Source of the DNA: an uncultured Clostridia bacterium
GTDB taxonomy: Bacteria; Bacillota; Clostridia; TANB77; CAG-508
Reading direction: 5' to 3'
DNA length: 39,720 nucleotides
NCBI GenBank assembly: GCA_947589065.1
Contig: CANPZM010000014.1
Span: 1-39,720 of the forward strand
Shown here piece after piece: positions 24,771-33,399 of the stretch; within the stretch, counting starts at the first letter, position 1; the number at the start of each line of letters is the position of its first letter. Position numbers and translations under genes: made by a program. The notes beneath the pieces were generated by a model. The model searched no databases. It had not been told where the DNA came from and was given only the letters and a program-made list of their open reading frames with translations.

Positions 24771-25814
24771 ATGGAGAAGTTTATCGAAATTGCAGGAAGA
24801 AAAATTGGCAAAGACTATGAACCAGTTATAATTGCAGAAATAGGAATCAATCATAATGGAAGTTTAAAGACCGCAAAAGAAATGGTAGATGCTGCTTATA
24901 AGTCCGGAATTGAAATAATCAAGCATCAAACACATATTATTGAGGAAGAATTAAGCCCACTTGCAAAAGAAGTACAATTATCTAAAATTGGACATGGAAA
25001 TTTTTACGATTCACTAGAAAAAATTTCTTTATCAGAAGAAGAAGAAATACAGCTAAAAAAATATGTTGAGGAAAAAGGAATGATATTTATTTCTTCACCA
25101 TTCTCATTTGCAGCAGTAGATAGACTTGAAAGAATGAATGTGCCAGCATATAAAATAAGTTCATCACAAATGAATAACTATCCACTTCTTGAATATGTAG
25201 CTAGTAAAAGAAAACCAATAATTATATCAACAGGTATGAATGATATGGAAGGTGTAAAAAAAGCAGTTAACACAATAAAAAAATATCATGAAGAATTTGC
25301 AATTTTGCACTGTACCAATATTTATCCAACACCACCAGATAAAATAAGACTAAATGCTCTTAATGAAATTGAAAAAACATTTCCTAAAGCAGTAATAGGA
25401 TTATCAGATCACTCATTAAATAACTATTCATCATATGCTGCATTAGCATTAGGAGCATCAATAATAGAAAAACACTTTACAGACAGAAAAGATAGACCAG
25501 GAAGTGACATAGAATGGTCAATGACAGCAGAAGAAGCAAAAGATTTATCAGAATATGCAAAAGTAATAAGAAAAATGAAGCAAGGTAAAAAAGAAGCACT
25601 AAAAGAAGAAAAAGAATTTATGGAAATGACCTTTCAAACAGTTGTAACCAAAAGAGCAATTAGAAAAGGTTCAATACTAACAAAAGAGGACTTAACAGTA
25701 AAAGGTCCAAATACATCTGGAATACCAGCAGAAGATTTATATAAAGTAATATGGAAAAAAGCAACAAGAAATATAGAAGCAAATACACACTTAGAATGGG
25801 AAGATATATGCTAA
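24771..25814 (+). CDS. NeuB-family N-acetylneuraminate-type synthase with SAF domain
   Basis: NeuB-type enzymes condense phosphoenolpyruvate with ManNAc or a related amino sugar to give a nonulosonic acid (sialic, legionaminic or pseudaminic acid). The TIM-barrel part has VIIAEIGINHNG and later ISTGMNDME, LHCTNIYPTPP, LSDHSLNN, EKHFTDRKDRPGSDIEWSM, all family hallmarks. The C-terminal 60 residues form an antifreeze-like SAF domain (RAIRKGSILTKEDLTVKGP). The length from ATG 24771 is 347; AAAGGAG lies 6 nt upstream. No CMP-sugar synthetase, epimerase or other nonulosonic acid gene is in the window, so the exact product cannot be told. It is divergent from glmS, whose product feeds amino-sugar synthesis. 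Confidence 0.82.
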   Translation: MEKFIEIAGRKIGKDYEPVIIAEIGINHNGSLKTAKEMVDAAYKSGIEIIKHQTHIIEEELSPLAKEVQLSKIGHGNFYDSLEKISLSEEEEIQLKKYVEEKGMIFISSPFSFAAVDRLERMNVPAYKISSSQMNNYPLLEYVASKRKPIIISTGMNDMEGVKKAVNTIKKYHEEFAILHCTNIYPTPPDKIRLNALNEIEKTFPKAVIGLSDHSLNNYSSYAALALGASIIEKHFTDRKDRPGSDIEWSMTAEEAKDLSEYAKVIRKMKQGKKEALKEEKEFMEMTFQTVVTKRAIRKGSILTKEDLTVKGPNTSGIPAEDLYKVIWKKATRNIEANTHLEWEDIC

Positions 25815-25835
25815 GAGTATTTGAAAATGTGGAAA

Positions 25836-25896
25836 TGTCATTGGGACGGAGAATTTGACACATTTTAAATGTATCAAATTCTCCGTCCCAATGACA
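25836..25896. repeat. 61-nt near-perfect palindrome, REP/MITE-like
   Basis: A perfect 23-nt arm (25836-25858) faces its exact complement (25874-25896). The 15-nt centre can pair a further 6 bp. The arm carries GTCATTGGGACGGAG, GC-richer than the surroundings. No T-run follows, so it is not a normal terminator. It resembles dispersed palindromes with GGGACGG cores found in Firmicutes and linked to REP-associated transposases; that link is inference. It lies between the neuB-like gene and hpt. Confidence 0.8.
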
Positions 25897-25939
25897 CACT
25901 TCCTATTTAAATAACTTTAATCGGAAGGAATAATTAAAC

Positions 25940-26458
25940 ATGAATATAAAAACATTAATAGATGAAGAAAAGTTACAAGCAAGAATAAAAAAACTAGGTG
26001 AGCAAATAACCAAAGATTATGAAGAAAAAGAAATCATACTTATTTGCATATTAAGAGGAGCAGCTTATTTTGCAGTTGATCTATCTAAAAATATAAAAAG
26101 CAATAAATTAATAATGGAATTTATGCAAGTTTCAAGCTATGGAAACAATAAAGAAACAACAGGAAAACTAGAAATAAAAAAGGATTTAAGCACAGATATT
26201 AAAAGAAAAAATGTAATAATAGTAGAAGATATCATTGATTCTGGAATTACAATGAGTAATTTAAAAAAATATTTACAAAGTAAAGAACCAAAGACAATAA
26301 AAATTTGCACTTTACTAGATAAAAAAGAAAGAAGACAAGTTAAAGTTGATGCAGATTATATTGGCTTTGAGATTCCAAATAAATTTGTTTTGGGATATGG
26401 ATTAGATTATGAAGAATATTACAGAAATTTACCATATATAGCCTATAGTGAGGAATAA
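25940..26458 (+). CDS. hpt: Hypoxanthine (guanine) phosphoribosyltransferase
   Basis: Purine salvage enzyme that makes IMP or GMP from hypoxanthine or guanine and PRPP. The PRPP loop VIIVEDIIDSGITM is exact for the family, with ICILRGAAYFAVDL and MQVSSYGN upstream and FVLGYGLDYEEYYRNLPYI at the C-terminus. Length 172 is normal. GGAAGGA lies about 8 nt before the ATG. uvrC begins 1 nt after its stop, so they are co-transcribed. Confidence 0.95.
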   Translation: MNIKTLIDEEKLQARIKKLGEQITKDYEEKEIILICILRGAAYFAVDLSKNIKSNKLIMEFMQVSSYGNNKETTGKLEIKKDLSTDIKRKNVIIVEDIIDSGITMSNLKKYLQSKEPKTIKICTLLDKKERRQVKVDADYIGFEIPNKFVLGYGLDYEEYYRNLPYIAYSEE

Positions 26459-26459
26459 A

Positions 26460-28253
26460 ATGTTTGATATAGAAGCAGAAATAAAGAAATTACCAGCTAA
26501 ACCTGGTGTTTATATAATGAAAAATAAAGAAGATGAAATCATATATGTAGGAAAAGCAATATCACTAAAAAAAAGAGTAACACAATACTTTAGAAAAACT
26601 AATAAAACACAAAGAATAATAAATATGGTTTCATTAATAGACCATTTTGAATATATAGTATGTGACAACGAAGCAGAAGCACTTATACTAGAATGCAACT
26701 TAATAAAAGAAAATAGACCAAAGTTTAATGTATTACTAAAAGATGATAAAACATACCCATATATAAGAATAGGAATGAAAGAAGAATATCCAAGTATTTA
26801 TATAACGAGAAGAATAGTAAATGATGGAGCAAAATATTTTGGACCATATGCAAATCCAGGAGCAGCAAGAGAAATGCTTAACTTTATAAAAGAAAAATTT
26901 CAAATAAGACAATGCAGAAATTTTAAGTCAAAAGATAGAGCATGTTTAAATTATCATATAAAAAAATGTTTAGCTCCATGTATGAAATATGTTTCAAGAG
27001 AAGAATACATGGTACAAATAAATCAAATAATTATGCTTTTAGAGGGAAAAACCAATAAAATAATGAAAGAACTAGAAGCGGAAATGAATGAAGCCTCTAA
27101 AAAATTAGAATATGAAAAAGCAGCTTTAATAAGAGATAGGATGCAATCAATTGAAAGAATATCTGCAAAACAAAAAGTTTCAAACATATCAGAAAATAAT
27201 ATAGATGTAATAGGAATATATAAAAACGAATTATCAGTTTGCGTGGAAATATTTTATGTTCGAGGCAGTAAAATGATAGACAGAGAACATTACTTTTTCG
27301 ATGAACTAAAAGACATGGAAAAAGCTGAAATTCTATCAGGATTTATAAAACAATTTTATATGAACAAACTTGAATTTCCAAATAAAATTATGTTACAAGA
27401 AGAAATAGAAGATAAAGATGTATTAGAACAATGGCTAGGACAAAAAGCTGGAAGAAAAGTTGAAATAAAAACACCACAAAAAGGCGAAAAATTAAGATTC
27501 GTTGAAATGGCAGAAAAAAATGCACAAATAACATTAGAAAATAAATCAAAAGATAAATTTGAAATTCTAAATGAACTAAAAGAAGTATTAAATTTAGAAG
27601 TATTACCACATAAGATAGAAACATTTGATATTTCAAATATATCAGGAACAAATATAGTTGCAGGAATGTGTGTAGCCCAAGATGGAATTATAAAAAGAAA
27701 TATGAATAGAAGATTTAAAATAAAAAATGTATATGGCCAAGATGATCCAAAATGCACAGAAGAAGTAGTAACTAGAAGAATAAAACATTCAATAGAAAAT
27801 CCCAAAGGAGGATTTGGAACATTACCAAACTTAATATTAGCAGATGGTGGAATTACACAGATTAAAGCAATAAAGAAAGCACTAAAAAAATATAATTTAG
27901 AAAAACAAATTCCAGTATATGGAATGGTAAAAGATGATAAACATTCAACAAGAGCATTAATAGATGAAAATAGAAAAGAATTTAAAATATCAGAAAACCT
28001 ATTTTTCTTTATAACGAATTTACAAAATGAAGTACATAACACAGCCATAGAATATCACAGAAAATTGAGAGAAAAACAAATGACCAAATCAGAATTAGAT
28101 GAAATAGAAGGAATAGGAGACTCAAAGAGAAACGCATTATTGAACAATTTTAAAACGATAGAAAACATAAAAAATGCTTCAGTCGAAGAACTAACAAAAA
28201 TAAAAGGAATAGATAAAAAATTAGCAGAAAAGATAAAACAAGCACTAAATTAG
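26460..28253 (+). CDS. uvrC: Excinuclease ABC subunit C
   Basis: UvrC makes both incisions in nucleotide excision repair. The GIY-YIG N-terminal nuclease shows PGVYIMKN and IIYVGKA. A Cys-containing region with CLNYHIKKCLAPCM follows, then a UVR motif (ASKKLEYEKAALIRDRM) that contacts UvrB. The RNase H-like C-terminal nuclease has FDISNISG and LADGGITQI, and tandem helix-hairpin-helix motifs end the protein (GIGDSKRNALL, IKGIDKKLAEKI). The length from ATG 26460 is 597. GAGGA lies 7 nt upstream; the in-frame ATG at 26448 is inside hpt and less likely. Confidence 0.96.
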   Translation: MFDIEAEIKKLPAKPGVYIMKNKEDEIIYVGKAISLKKRVTQYFRKTNKTQRIINMVSLIDHFEYIVCDNEAEALILECNLIKENRPKFNVLLKDDKTYPYIRIGMKEEYPSIYITRRIVNDGAKYFGPYANPGAAREMLNFIKEKFQIRQCRNFKSKDRACLNYHIKKCLAPCMKYVSREEYMVQINQIIMLLEGKTNKIMKELEAEMNEASKKLEYEKAALIRDRMQSIERISAKQKVSNISENNIDVIGIYKNELSVCVEIFYVRGSKMIDREHYFFDELKDMEKAEILSGFIKQFYMNKLEFPNKIMLQEEIEDKDVLEQWLGQKAGRKVEIKTPQKGEKLRFVEMAEKNAQITLENKSKDKFEILNELKEVLNLEVLPHKIETFDISNISGTNIVAGMCVAQDGIIKRNMNRRFKIKNVYGQDDPKCTEEVVTRRIKHSIENPKGGFGTLPNLILADGGITQIKAIKKALKKYNLEKQIPVYGMVKDDKHSTRALIDENRKEFKISENLFFFITNLQNEVHNTAIEYHRKLREKQMTKSELDEIEGIGDSKRNALLNNFKTIENIKNASVEELTKIKGIDKKLAEKIKQALN

Positions 28254-28369
28254 AATAAACAAGAAAAATACACAAATTTTTTGCAAATTTTAAACGAATA
28301 AGCTTGTCCAAATTAAGTTATATCTCTTTTCATTTTGAATATATTAATAAAAATGAAAGGAGAATACAT

Positions 28370-28477
28370 ATGAAAAAAAATAAAATAATGAAATTCTTAC
28401 TAATATTAACAGGAATATGTACAATATTAAATTTCGGACTATTATTTAGCTTTTTTAAATTAATAAGTACATTATAG
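28370..28477 (+). CDS. Small single-pass membrane peptide (35 aa)
   Basis: A short frame with a strong AAAGGAG ribosome binding site 7 nt before the ATG. The peptide starts MKKNKIMKF and then has about 22 hydrophobic residues (LLILTGICTILNFGLLFSFF), fitting a single membrane helix with a basic cytoplasmic N-terminus. It sits between uvrC and ispH, with ispH starting 13 nt after its stop. No family is recognised. The good translation signal and operon position argue that it is real. Confidence 0.6.
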   Translation: MKKNKIMKFLLILTGICTILNFGLLFSFFKLISTL

Positions 28478-28490
28478 AAAGGTGTAATAA

Positions 28491-29336
28491 ATGGAAGTAA
28501 CAGTCGGAAAACTAGCTGGATATTGTTTTGGAGTAAATAATGCAATAACAAAAACAAAAGAATTATTAAATCAAGAAAAAGAAATATATTGCTTAGGAGA
28601 GTTAATACATAATGGGCAAGTTATAGAACAATTACAAAAAGACGGACTAATAACCGTAGAAACAATAGAAGAAGTACCAAATAACTCGAAACTAATTTTA
28701 AGAGCACATGGAGTTCCACCAGAAATTTATAAAAAAGTAAAAGAAAAACAAATAAAATTATATGATTTAACATGTCCAAAGGTAATAGAATTACATAAAA
28801 AAGTTGAAGAATATAAAAAAGACAGTTATATTTTTTTAATTGGAAAAAGAAATCATCCAGAAATAATTGGAACACAAGGCTTTGCTGGTGATAATTGCTA
28901 TGTAATTGAAAATGAAGAAGATATAAACGAGGCAATTTCACAATTCAAAGAAAGTGGCATTGATAAGCTATATATTGCAGCTCAAACTACGGCATCTGTT
29001 GAAAAATTCAAATTATTTTCACAGATAATACAGAAAAAGCTCAAAGAATACAAAATTGAAATAAACAATAGTATTTGTGAAAGTACAAGATTAAGACAAG
29101 AAGAAACTTATACAATGTCACAACATGTGGACTATATGATAATAATAGGTGGACAAAACAGCTCAAATACATTAAAATTATTTGAAATAGCAAAAGAAAA
29201 TTGTAAAAGTGTACATATACAAACTGCTGAACAATTAAATATGGAAGAAATAAGAAAATACAATAAGATAGGAATATCAGCAGGAGCATCTACACCAAAA
29301 GTAATTATTGAAAAAGTAAAAGAAAAAATAAGCTAA
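28491..29336 (+). CDS. ispH: 4-hydroxy-3-methylbut-2-enyl diphosphate reductase
   Basis: Last step of the MEP isoprenoid pathway: reduction of HMBPP to IPP and DMAPP by a 4Fe-4S enzyme. The three cluster-binding Cys are C12 (AGYCFGV), C95 (LTCPKV) and C196 (SICESTRLRQ). RAHGVPPE, HPEIIGTQGF and the C-terminal SAGASTPK are also conserved. Length 281 is the short form, without the fused S1 domain seen in some clostridia. GAAAGGTG lies 6 nt before the ATG. Confidence 0.96.
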   Translation: MEVTVGKLAGYCFGVNNAITKTKELLNQEKEIYCLGELIHNGQVIEQLQKDGLITVETIEEVPNNSKLILRAHGVPPEIYKKVKEKQIKLYDLTCPKVIELHKKVEEYKKDSYIFLIGKRNHPEIIGTQGFAGDNCYVIENEEDINEAISQFKESGIDKLYIAAQTTASVEKFKLFSQIIQKKLKEYKIEINNSICESTRLRQEETYTMSQHVDYMIIIGGQNSSNTLKLFEIAKENCKSVHIQTAEQLNMEEIRKYNKIGISAGASTPKVIIEKVKEKIS

Positions 29337-29379
29337 AAAACATATAAAGTGAAAATTAGAAAGGAATAAATTCGAAATA

Positions 29380-30249
29380 ATGGATATAGCAAAAGAATGG
29401 AAAGATTATGAAATCTTAGACATGGCAAATGGTGAAAAACTTGAAAGATGGGGAAACATCAATTTAATTAGACCAGACCCACAAATTATTTGGAAAAGTA
29501 AAAGCTTCCCAGAAAAATGGAATTCAGCAAATGCAAGATATAATAGAAGCAACACTGGAGGAGGCGCATGGGAATATAAAAAAAGATTACCAGAAAGTTG
29601 GCCAATAAAATATAAAAATTTGACCTTTAATATAAAGCCTATGGGATTTAAACATACTGGACTATTCCCAGAACAGGCAGTCAATTGGGATTGGATGATT
29701 TCAAAAATAAAAAACAGTAATCGTGAAATAAAAGTATTAAATTTATTTGCATATACAGGAGGGGCAACAGTAGCATGTTTAAGTGCTGGTGCCTCTGTTT
29801 GCCATGTAGATTCATCAAAAGGAATGACATTATGGGCAAAAGAAAATGTAGAAAGTTCTGGACTAAAAGAAAAACCAGTTAGATTCATAGTTGACGACGT
29901 TACAAAATTTGTTCAAAGAGAAATAAGAAGAGAAAATCATTATGATGCCATAATAATGGATCCACCATCATATGGAAGAGGAAAGAATGGAGAAGTATGG
30001 CAATTTGAAAATAATATAGCAGACTTAGTAGAGTTGTGTACCAAAGTTTTAAGCAATAATCCATTATTTTTCCTAATAAATTCATATACAACAGGAATTT
30101 CGTCAAAAGTATTATCAAATATTTTAGAAATAAATATGAAAAAACATAAAGGAAAAATATCATGTGGAGAAATTGGGCTACCTATGACAAATTCAAATTT
30201 AATTTTACCATGCGGAATTTATGGAAGATGGGAAAAGATTGATAAATAG
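29380..30249 (+). CDS. Class I SAM-dependent methyltransferase, RlmI-like (COG1092)
   Basis: Probable rRNA methyltransferase. The N-terminal region (GEKLERWGNINLIRPDPQI, then TGLFPEQAVNWDWM) is typical of the COG1092 group. The SAM motif VLNLFAYTGGATVAC and the acidic VDSSKGM strand end follow. The catalytic segment IIMDPPSYGRGKNGEVW is present. The N-terminal PUA domain of classic RlmI is missing, so the protein (289 residues) is the shorter version. The exact base methylated is unknown. AAGG is about 15 nt before the ATG, further than usual. It follows ispH and precedes an RluA-family synthase, so two RNA-modification genes are adjacent. Confidence 0.8.
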   Translation: MDIAKEWKDYEILDMANGEKLERWGNINLIRPDPQIIWKSKSFPEKWNSANARYNRSNTGGGAWEYKKRLPESWPIKYKNLTFNIKPMGFKHTGLFPEQAVNWDWMISKIKNSNREIKVLNLFAYTGGATVACLSAGASVCHVDSSKGMTLWAKENVESSGLKEKPVRFIVDDVTKFVQREIRRENHYDAIIMDPPSYGRGKNGEVWQFENNIADLVELCTKVLSNNPLFFLINSYTTGISSKVLSNILEINMKKHKGKISCGEIGLPMTNSNLILPCGIYGRWEKIDK

Positions 30250-30297
30250 CCATAATTTTAAATTTAAGCCTGAATTGTACTTTAGAAAGGAATGTGA

Positions 30298-30981
30298 ATA
30301 AAAATAGAAAATAGTTTAAAAGTAATTTATGAAGACAATCATATAATAGTAGTAGAAAAACCAGTAAACATTCCATCTCAAGGAGATAAAACTGGAGACA
30401 TAGACATGTTGTCTATAATAAAAAAATATCTAATTAAAAAATACAACAAACCTGGAGATGCATATGTTGGACTAGTACATAGATTAGATAGACCAACAGG
30501 AGGAGTAATGGTATTTGCAAAAACATCAAAAGCAGCATCAAGACTAAGTGAGCAAATCAGAGATAAAAAATTTGAAAAAGAATATCTAGTAATAGTGGAT
30601 GGTAAATTAGAAAATGAAGTAGGAACTTATGAAGATTTCTTATTAAAAAATGAAAGAACAAATACAAGTAAAGTAGTAGATGAAAAAAATAAAAATGCAA
30701 AAAAAGCAAAATTAGATTATGAAGTACTAAAATATAATGAAGAAACTAATTTGTCATTAGTTAAGGTTAAACTACATACAGGAAGGCATCACCAGATAAG
30801 AGTGCAATTTGCAAGTAGGAATCATAGTGTATACGGAGACCAAAAATATGGGACAAGAGGAAGAGGAAAACAATTATGCCTATGGGCATACAAATTATCC
30901 TTTAATCATCCAGTAACTAAAGAAAAAATGGAATTTACGGCATATCCAGGAAAAATAGGAAGTTGGATAATATTAACATAA
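30298..30981 (+). CDS. RluA-family pseudouridine synthase, apparent ATA start
   Basis: Isomerises uridine to pseudouridine in rRNA or tRNA. The catalytic Asp is in HRLDRPTGGVMVFAKT, and HTGRHHQIRVQFA is the second family motif. The conserved family N-terminus (LKVIYEDNHIIVVEKPVNIP) is encoded in frame from about 30316, but the first ATG is only at 30406, after this region. The frame is closed by TGA at 30295, and GAAAGG (30285-30290) sits 7 nt before ATA 30298, so I place the start there (227 residues). ATA is a very rare start. The alternative is ATG 30406 with a weaker GGAG 8 nt upstream, giving 191 residues without the first strand. A sequencing or assembly change of ATG to ATA is also possible. 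Confidence 0.8.
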   Translation: MKIENSLKVIYEDNHIIVVEKPVNIPSQGDKTGDIDMLSIIKKYLIKKYNKPGDAYVGLVHRLDRPTGGVMVFAKTSKAASRLSEQIRDKKFEKEYLVIVDGKLENEVGTYEDFLLKNERTNTSKVVDEKNKNAKKAKLDYEVLKYNEETNLSLVKVKLHTGRHHQIRVQFASRNHSVYGDQKYGTRGRGKQLCLWAYKLSFNHPVTKEKMEFTAYPGKIGSWIILT

Positions 30982-31021
30982 TAATCATAGCAACATGTAA
31001 AAGAGAAAAGCCATCAACTAG

Positions 31022-31050
31022 TTGAATTTAGGCTGAAAAAATAGTATAAT
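31022..31050 (+). promoter_or_regulatory. Promoter of the 172-aa cassette
   Basis: TTGAAT (31022-31027), 17 nt, TATAAT (31045-31050). Confidence 0.75.
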
Positions 31051-31094
31051 ATAAATGCAGTGCAAACATATACTATAGAAAGAGGGTTAAAAAA

Positions 31095-31613
31095 ATGAAT
31101 GAACAAACAAAGCAACTGCAACAAGATTTTTTCAGACAATTAGGTCTTGAACAACAGATTCGGGACTTTATAGAGTCTGAAGAAGTGCAACAAATTGTAA
31201 CAGATAATTATTGGGTTCTCAAGAAAAAGCTGGAAAAGATTTTGGAAGAAATATGCACGGAAAACGCAGAAAAAGCCGAGGAAATACAAAATAAAATTAC
31301 CTCTGGCGAAACAGAAAAGCGTTACAATGAATCTGTGATACATCTTTTTAGTTCCAGGCTTTATGAAATCACGAAGAACATTTATGATTTCACATTGGTT
31401 GGAGCACCGGATGAAGAGAAAAAGAATTTCATTTCGGATTGCTTTACCAAATCAAGAGAAAAATTTGTTGAAATTGTAAAAGAATTTGCAGATGTAACAA
31501 TAAATGTAAATGTCACAAATGCAATTTGCTATATATCTTCAGCAAATTCCCAGAAAAAAATCAGAGAAGTTCTGTCAAATTTGTTAACGGGAAAAGGAGT
31601 AAATATTGATTAA
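31095..31613 (+). CDS. Orphan 172-aa helical protein, self-contained cassette
   Basis: Unrecognised protein, almost entirely alpha-helical and rich in Glu, Lys and Gln. It has likely coiled-coil stretches near residues 5-60 (EQTKQLQQDFFRQLG, KKKLEKILEEICTENAEKA) and a final helix with NSQKKIREVLSNLL. A hydrophobic-hydroxyl patch (ADVTINVNVTNAICYISSAN) precedes that helix. There is no signal peptide. AGAGGG lies about 9 nt before the ATG. It has its own sigma-A promoter and a GC-rich hairpin terminator, and uses more GC-rich codons than its neighbours. It lies between the RluA-family gene and a convergent histidine kinase. Function unknown; a structural or regulatory coiled-coil protein is possible. 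Confidence 0.7.
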   Translation: MNEQTKQLQQDFFRQLGLEQQIRDFIESEEVQQIVTDNYWVLKKKLEKILEEICTENAEKAEEIQNKITSGETEKRYNESVIHLFSSRLYEITKNIYDFTLVGAPDEEKKNFISDCFTKSREKFVEIVKEFADVTINVNVTNAICYISSANSQKKIREVLSNLLTGKGVNID

Positions 31614-31632
31614 GTAATTCATTTTAAAACCA

Positions 31633-31671
31633 AAAACAGTGTGGGATAGATAATTTTCCCCACACTGTTTT
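31633..31671. terminator. Bidirectional terminator between the 172-aa cassette and the kinase gene
   Basis: AAACAGTGTGGG (31634-31645) pairs perfectly with CCCACACTGTTT (31658-31669) across a 12-nt loop. T-runs lie on both strands. Confidence 0.9.
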
Positions 31672-31723
31672 ACTATAAATAAAAAAATAATATATACCAA
31701 AAAACAACATTAAATTTAAACTT

Positions 31724-33049
31724 TTAATAATAAATCGTTAATTTGTGTCTAAAAACATTATTCTCAACAGAAGTATTAAGCAAAACATTTTTATTCTTAT
31801 TCAAAATTTTCTTAACTTTCCATAAACCAATTCCGGTATTATGAGGTTTTGTAGTAAAATTTTTATCAAAAATTTTTTCTGTATCTATACAATTTTCAGA
31901 GCAAGAATTTTCAATAATTAAATAATCACAATTTTTATTTCTATCTTTAGTTATTAGAATATTTATCAATTTATTTGAACTATTTGAAGCAGCCTCAATA
32001 CTATTATCTAAAAAAATACCTAAGATTCGTGTAAATTCATAAATATCCATATTTAACTTAGTCAAATCAGTAAAAACTTCAATATTAAATTCAACATTAA
32101 TTTCTTTTGCCTTATAAAACTTTTCAGTCAACAGAGCTAAGATAGGAGGGCTATTTAATACATCTTTATTTAAGATTTCAGACTTATTTAAAATAGAGCA
32201 TTCCTTAAAAACACTGGAATAATATGACTTTAAACCATCAAAATCATTTGTACATAAATAACCTCCAATAGACTGCATTATATTAGAAAAGTCGTGTTTA
32301 AATTCTCTAACCGACTCATAAGAACTAGACAAATTGTTATACAAATTTTTTTCATGAACAATAAATTTTTTAGCAACTTGTAAAGCAATTGTTCTATAAA
32401 TTAACATATAAATTCCAACTAAGAAAAATAGATTACAAGCAATAATCATACTTAAGAATAGAACATTAGTATCTGAAAATAAATAAAAAATAGAATAAAT
32501 AGTAACAAATGTGGAAGAAAAGCCAAATGCACTAAACAAAATAATAAAAATCATATTATGCAAATTTAAATTTCCACAATTTTTTAATTTCAACTTAAAT
32601 TTATTTATAAATACTAAAAATATATGTATACAGCTATGTAAAGGCATAATAAACAGAAATATAGTTGCAGGTACTCTTAATAAAGATATTGGAGAAAGTC
32701 CAGAAATAATAGATGTAACGAAAACAACAATAAGCTTTAACATCTGAAAAATAGTAGTAGGAACCACCAAAGTAAAAGTACTTCTTAAAAAATTTTGAGG
32801 AAAAAATAATAATATACAAGTAAATATAATAAAATCATCAATAAAAGGTATAAAGAAATAAGGAAGTATCAATATGAGTATTAATATAAAAGAAAAACAT
32901 GTAAAGAAAAAAGCTAATACCTTTTTTATATCAAGAGATAAATTAAAAACATGAATAAAGAAATGTTTATTCATGTAAATTTCCAATAAAGCATATAAAG
33001 CTAAAAATAATTTTGCTATATAAATATTTTCTACAAAAATAGAATTCAT
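31724..33049 (-). CDS. Orphan AgrC-type sensor histidine kinase (HPK10 family)
   Basis: Membrane sensor kinase of the peptide-pheromone class. The first 215 or so residues form about six hydrophobic segments. The cytoplasmic part has an H-box-like EFKHDFSNIMQSIGGYL (His is the probable phosphorylation site), an N-box GIFLDNSIEAA and a G-box NTGIGLWKVKKIL, the GHKL arrangement of the AgrC group. GAAAGGA lies about 8 nt before ATG 33049. No LytTR response regulator, AgrB-like protease or pheromone gene lies beside it. It has its own promoter and terminates at the shared hairpin, so it is a single-gene unit, and its partner must be elsewhere. Length 441 is normal for the class. Confidence 0.82.
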   Translation of the reverse strand: MNSIFVENIYIAKLFLALYALLEIYMNKHFFIHVFNLSLDIKKVLAFFFTCFSFILILILILPYFFIPFIDDFIIFTCILLFFPQNFLRSTFTLVVPTTIFQMLKLIVVFVTSIISGLSPISLLRVPATIFLFIMPLHSCIHIFLVFINKFKLKLKNCGNLNLHNMIFIILFSAFGFSSTFVTIYSIFYLFSDTNVLFLSMIIACNLFFLVGIYMLIYRTIALQVAKKFIVHEKNLYNNLSSSYESVREFKHDFSNIMQSIGGYLCTNDFDGLKSYYSSVFKECSILNKSEILNKDVLNSPPILALLTEKFYKAKEINVEFNIEVFTDLTKLNMDIYEFTRILGIFLDNSIEAASNSSNKLINILITKDRNKNCDYLIIENSCSENCIDTEKIFDKNFTTKPHNTGIGLWKVKKILNKNKNVLLNTSVENNVFRHKLTIYY

Positions 33050-33094
33050 AAAATTATCCTTTCTAAAACATCCCTATGAGGAAAGATAACTAAA

Positions 33095-33123
33095 AATATA
33101 GCTTAAATGGAAAATTAAGTCAA
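33095..33123 (-). promoter_or_regulatory. Promoter of the AgrC-type kinase gene
   Basis: Read on the minus strand: TTGACT (33123-33118), 17 nt, TATATT (33100-33095). The 350-bp intergenic region 33050-33399 holds this and the divergent LCP promoter; I see nothing else in the AT-rich stretch between. Confidence 0.7.
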
Positions 33124-33321
33124 TAGAATTTGTAAAAAAATGTAAAAAATAATGGAAAAATCATCCAACATTTTTTGACAAAAAATGAAAAATATAATTA
33201 ATGAAAATATAAAAAAGTAAAATTATAAGAAAAAAATACATGCATAAATAATTCAGTCTAAAATAAGTTTAAATATATAAATTTATATTACTCGCAAAAT
33301 AATCTGATATTCTATGTAAAC

Positions 33322-33350
33322 TTGACAATAATATGATTTTATTAGATAAT
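33322..33350 (+). promoter_or_regulatory. Promoter of the LCP gene
   Basis: TTGACA (33322-33327), 17 nt, GATAAT (33345-33350). Confidence 0.75.
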
Positions 33351-33399
33351 AATTCTACTGTAAAGCAGAATAAAATAATTTAGTTTAAAGGAGATAAAA

